Shown: positions 62,969 through 64,000 of the stretch, one piece after another
Layout: every line of letters starts with the position of its first letter
Numbering within the stretch: the first letter of the stretch is position 1
Assembly (NCBI GenBank): GCA_963969395.1
Contig: OZ017801.1
Coordinates: forward strand, 2,296,501 to 2,360,500
DNA length: 64,000 nucleotides
Direction of reading: 5' to 3'
DNA from: Pseudoscleropodium purum
Lineage: Eukaryota > Streptophyta > Bryopsida > Hypnales > Brachytheciaceae
Notes under the pieces: generated by a model
The model's input: the letters and a program-made list of their open reading frames with translations, nothing else
The model's database searches: none
What the model was told of the DNA's origin: nothing
Position numbers and translations under genes: made by a program

Positions 62969-64000
62969 TTTCGTTTGTTCATTCCGTTTCCATGTCTTGC
63001 ATTGCAGGAGCCACGGCTCGCACGACCTGCTTGGCATTGATCGACCGAACTGAAATGAATGACACGTGCAGGCGGTATGGGAGGGAGAGCCCGATGGAGT
63101 GATGTGATGTGAGCTGGGCCTCCTGCTGCTGCCCTGCTGGACGGAGAGGGTGGGAGTGCTGGAGTGCTGCAACGGGGTTCAGTTTCCGGTTCCCGAACAA
63201 CAACCACAACAACAGTGATGAGTCCATTTCCGGAGGGGTTGTTGCCCCTTTTTTTTTCAGTTTTGGCAGGCCTGGAACATGCTGCCAGGCGGATGCCCGC
63301 CATGTCGCAGCGTGACGACAAACGCGAGGGGGGGAAACGACGAGGCCGGGGAATATAACGACAGCAGGGAGCCAAGAGGACATGAGAGCGCATGAGCACC
63401 ACCCGGCCATGAAGAGCAGGAAACGGCAGGAAGTGCATGATGAATCTGCAACTTGCTGCCGTGTGCCTGGGCCGCAGAGTCGGGGCACCGAGTGAGTCAC
63501 CAACTGTTTGCTTTTGCTTTTTCTCTTTTTTCTCTTTGACTCCAATGAAATTAATGTAAGTTATTATATATATATATATATTTCATTGCAGAGAAAGGAG
63601 AAGATGAGAAAGAGTGGACGGAAGTCGCTTTCGATCAAGACACACCCCAACAGGTGGTGATGAGTATTGCGACTTTGCGAGAGACAACTCGACGCAACTG
63701 GCGGAGCATATTCGACTGGAAGGGAGGCTCGCCCATGTTCGTCAGGGGACATTCATCAGTTGGCCGGGCGAGCCTCCCAGCAGCTGCGTCCCGCAGTGGG
63801 GAGCCCGGACACTTGGCCTCAGGAACTGTGTATTATTAGGGAGGAGTGGGTCAAAAATGAGAGCAAAACATTACCAGGCAATGGTCCTACCCCATGCTGG
63901 GAAGGTATAATACTTCCCTTAGAAGAGACTTTTGAGTATGAAATCAAGGATTGGGGTTGGGTGAGGAGCCATATAAGACAATTTTAATCTCAATGTAAGA
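62969..64000. other. GC-richer terminal segment, no confident gene
   Basis: Several overlapping open frames occur on both strands between 62911 and 63987. Their mutual overlap and lack of any recognisable domain point to composition, not coding. A short TA microsatellite lies near 63564-63581. The 5' part of a gene that continues beyond the window cannot be excluded. Confidence 0.4.

Noticed and set aside
62911..63987. Overlapping frames of 60-190 codons on both strands at the window end
   Set aside because: GC-rich composition gives open frames on both strands; none has a domain, and they overlap each other.
1..64000. LTR retrotransposons or autonomous DNA transposons
   Set aside because: I saw no reverse-transcriptase, integrase or transposase motifs and no long direct terminal repeats; a formal search could still find decayed ones.
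1..64000. tRNA, rRNA or CRISPR arrays
   Set aside because: No GGTTCRANNCC B-box with a cloverleaf context was noticed, no rRNA sequence, and no regularly spaced direct repeats of CRISPR type.

Overview
The window is nuclear DNA of a land plant, most likely a bryophyte (moss-like). The evidence is a plant-type phytochrome with a histidine-kinase-related C-terminus, a plant eIF2-beta gene, an RMF-type F-box gene, a TORNADO1-type ROCO gene, short GT-AG introns, and long AT-rich gene-poor stretches. The species assignment is inference from protein resemblance and composition; no search was run.

Layout. 1-4439 (+) is the 3' nine-tenths of a phytochrome gene (six exons in the window, N-terminus cut off by the window edge). 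4440-10285 is AT-rich intergenic DNA with terminal-inverted-repeat (TIR) elements. 10286-12969 (-) is a complete eight-exon eIF2-beta gene (295 aa) with a telo-box just upstream. 16409-20051 (+) is a complete eight-exon F-box gene (295 aa). 22022-28798 (-) is a decayed LRR-ROC-COR (ROCO/TORNADO1-like) gene: the frame is largely preserved but is interrupted by seven stops and one frameshift, and the P-loop glycine is lost at an exon junction. 28.8-35.6 kb is AT-rich repeat-bearing DNA. 35.6-43.0 kb is higher-complexity DNA without a confident gene; it holds a partial, frameshifted copy of the F-box gene (introns included) and a GC-rich coding-like island.

43-64 kb is mostly AT-rich and gene-poor. 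It carries further copies of a ~930-bp TIR element family (TTAACCCCTAAAG ends), a second ~520-bp foldback element, a 274-bp very GC-rich TIR element, a 1.3-kb cluster of TCCGGA motifs, a ~228-bp tandem repeat, and one weak candidate for a membrane-anchored protein exon.

The three intact genes do not form a pathway: they cover light sensing (phytochrome), translation initiation (eIF2-beta) and probable SCF ubiquitin ligase substrate recognition (F-box). I found no CRISPR array, rRNA, convincing tRNA or autonomous transposon. Exon boundaries below were derived by hand from GT-AG signals, phase consistency and remembered family conservation, so they are predictions.
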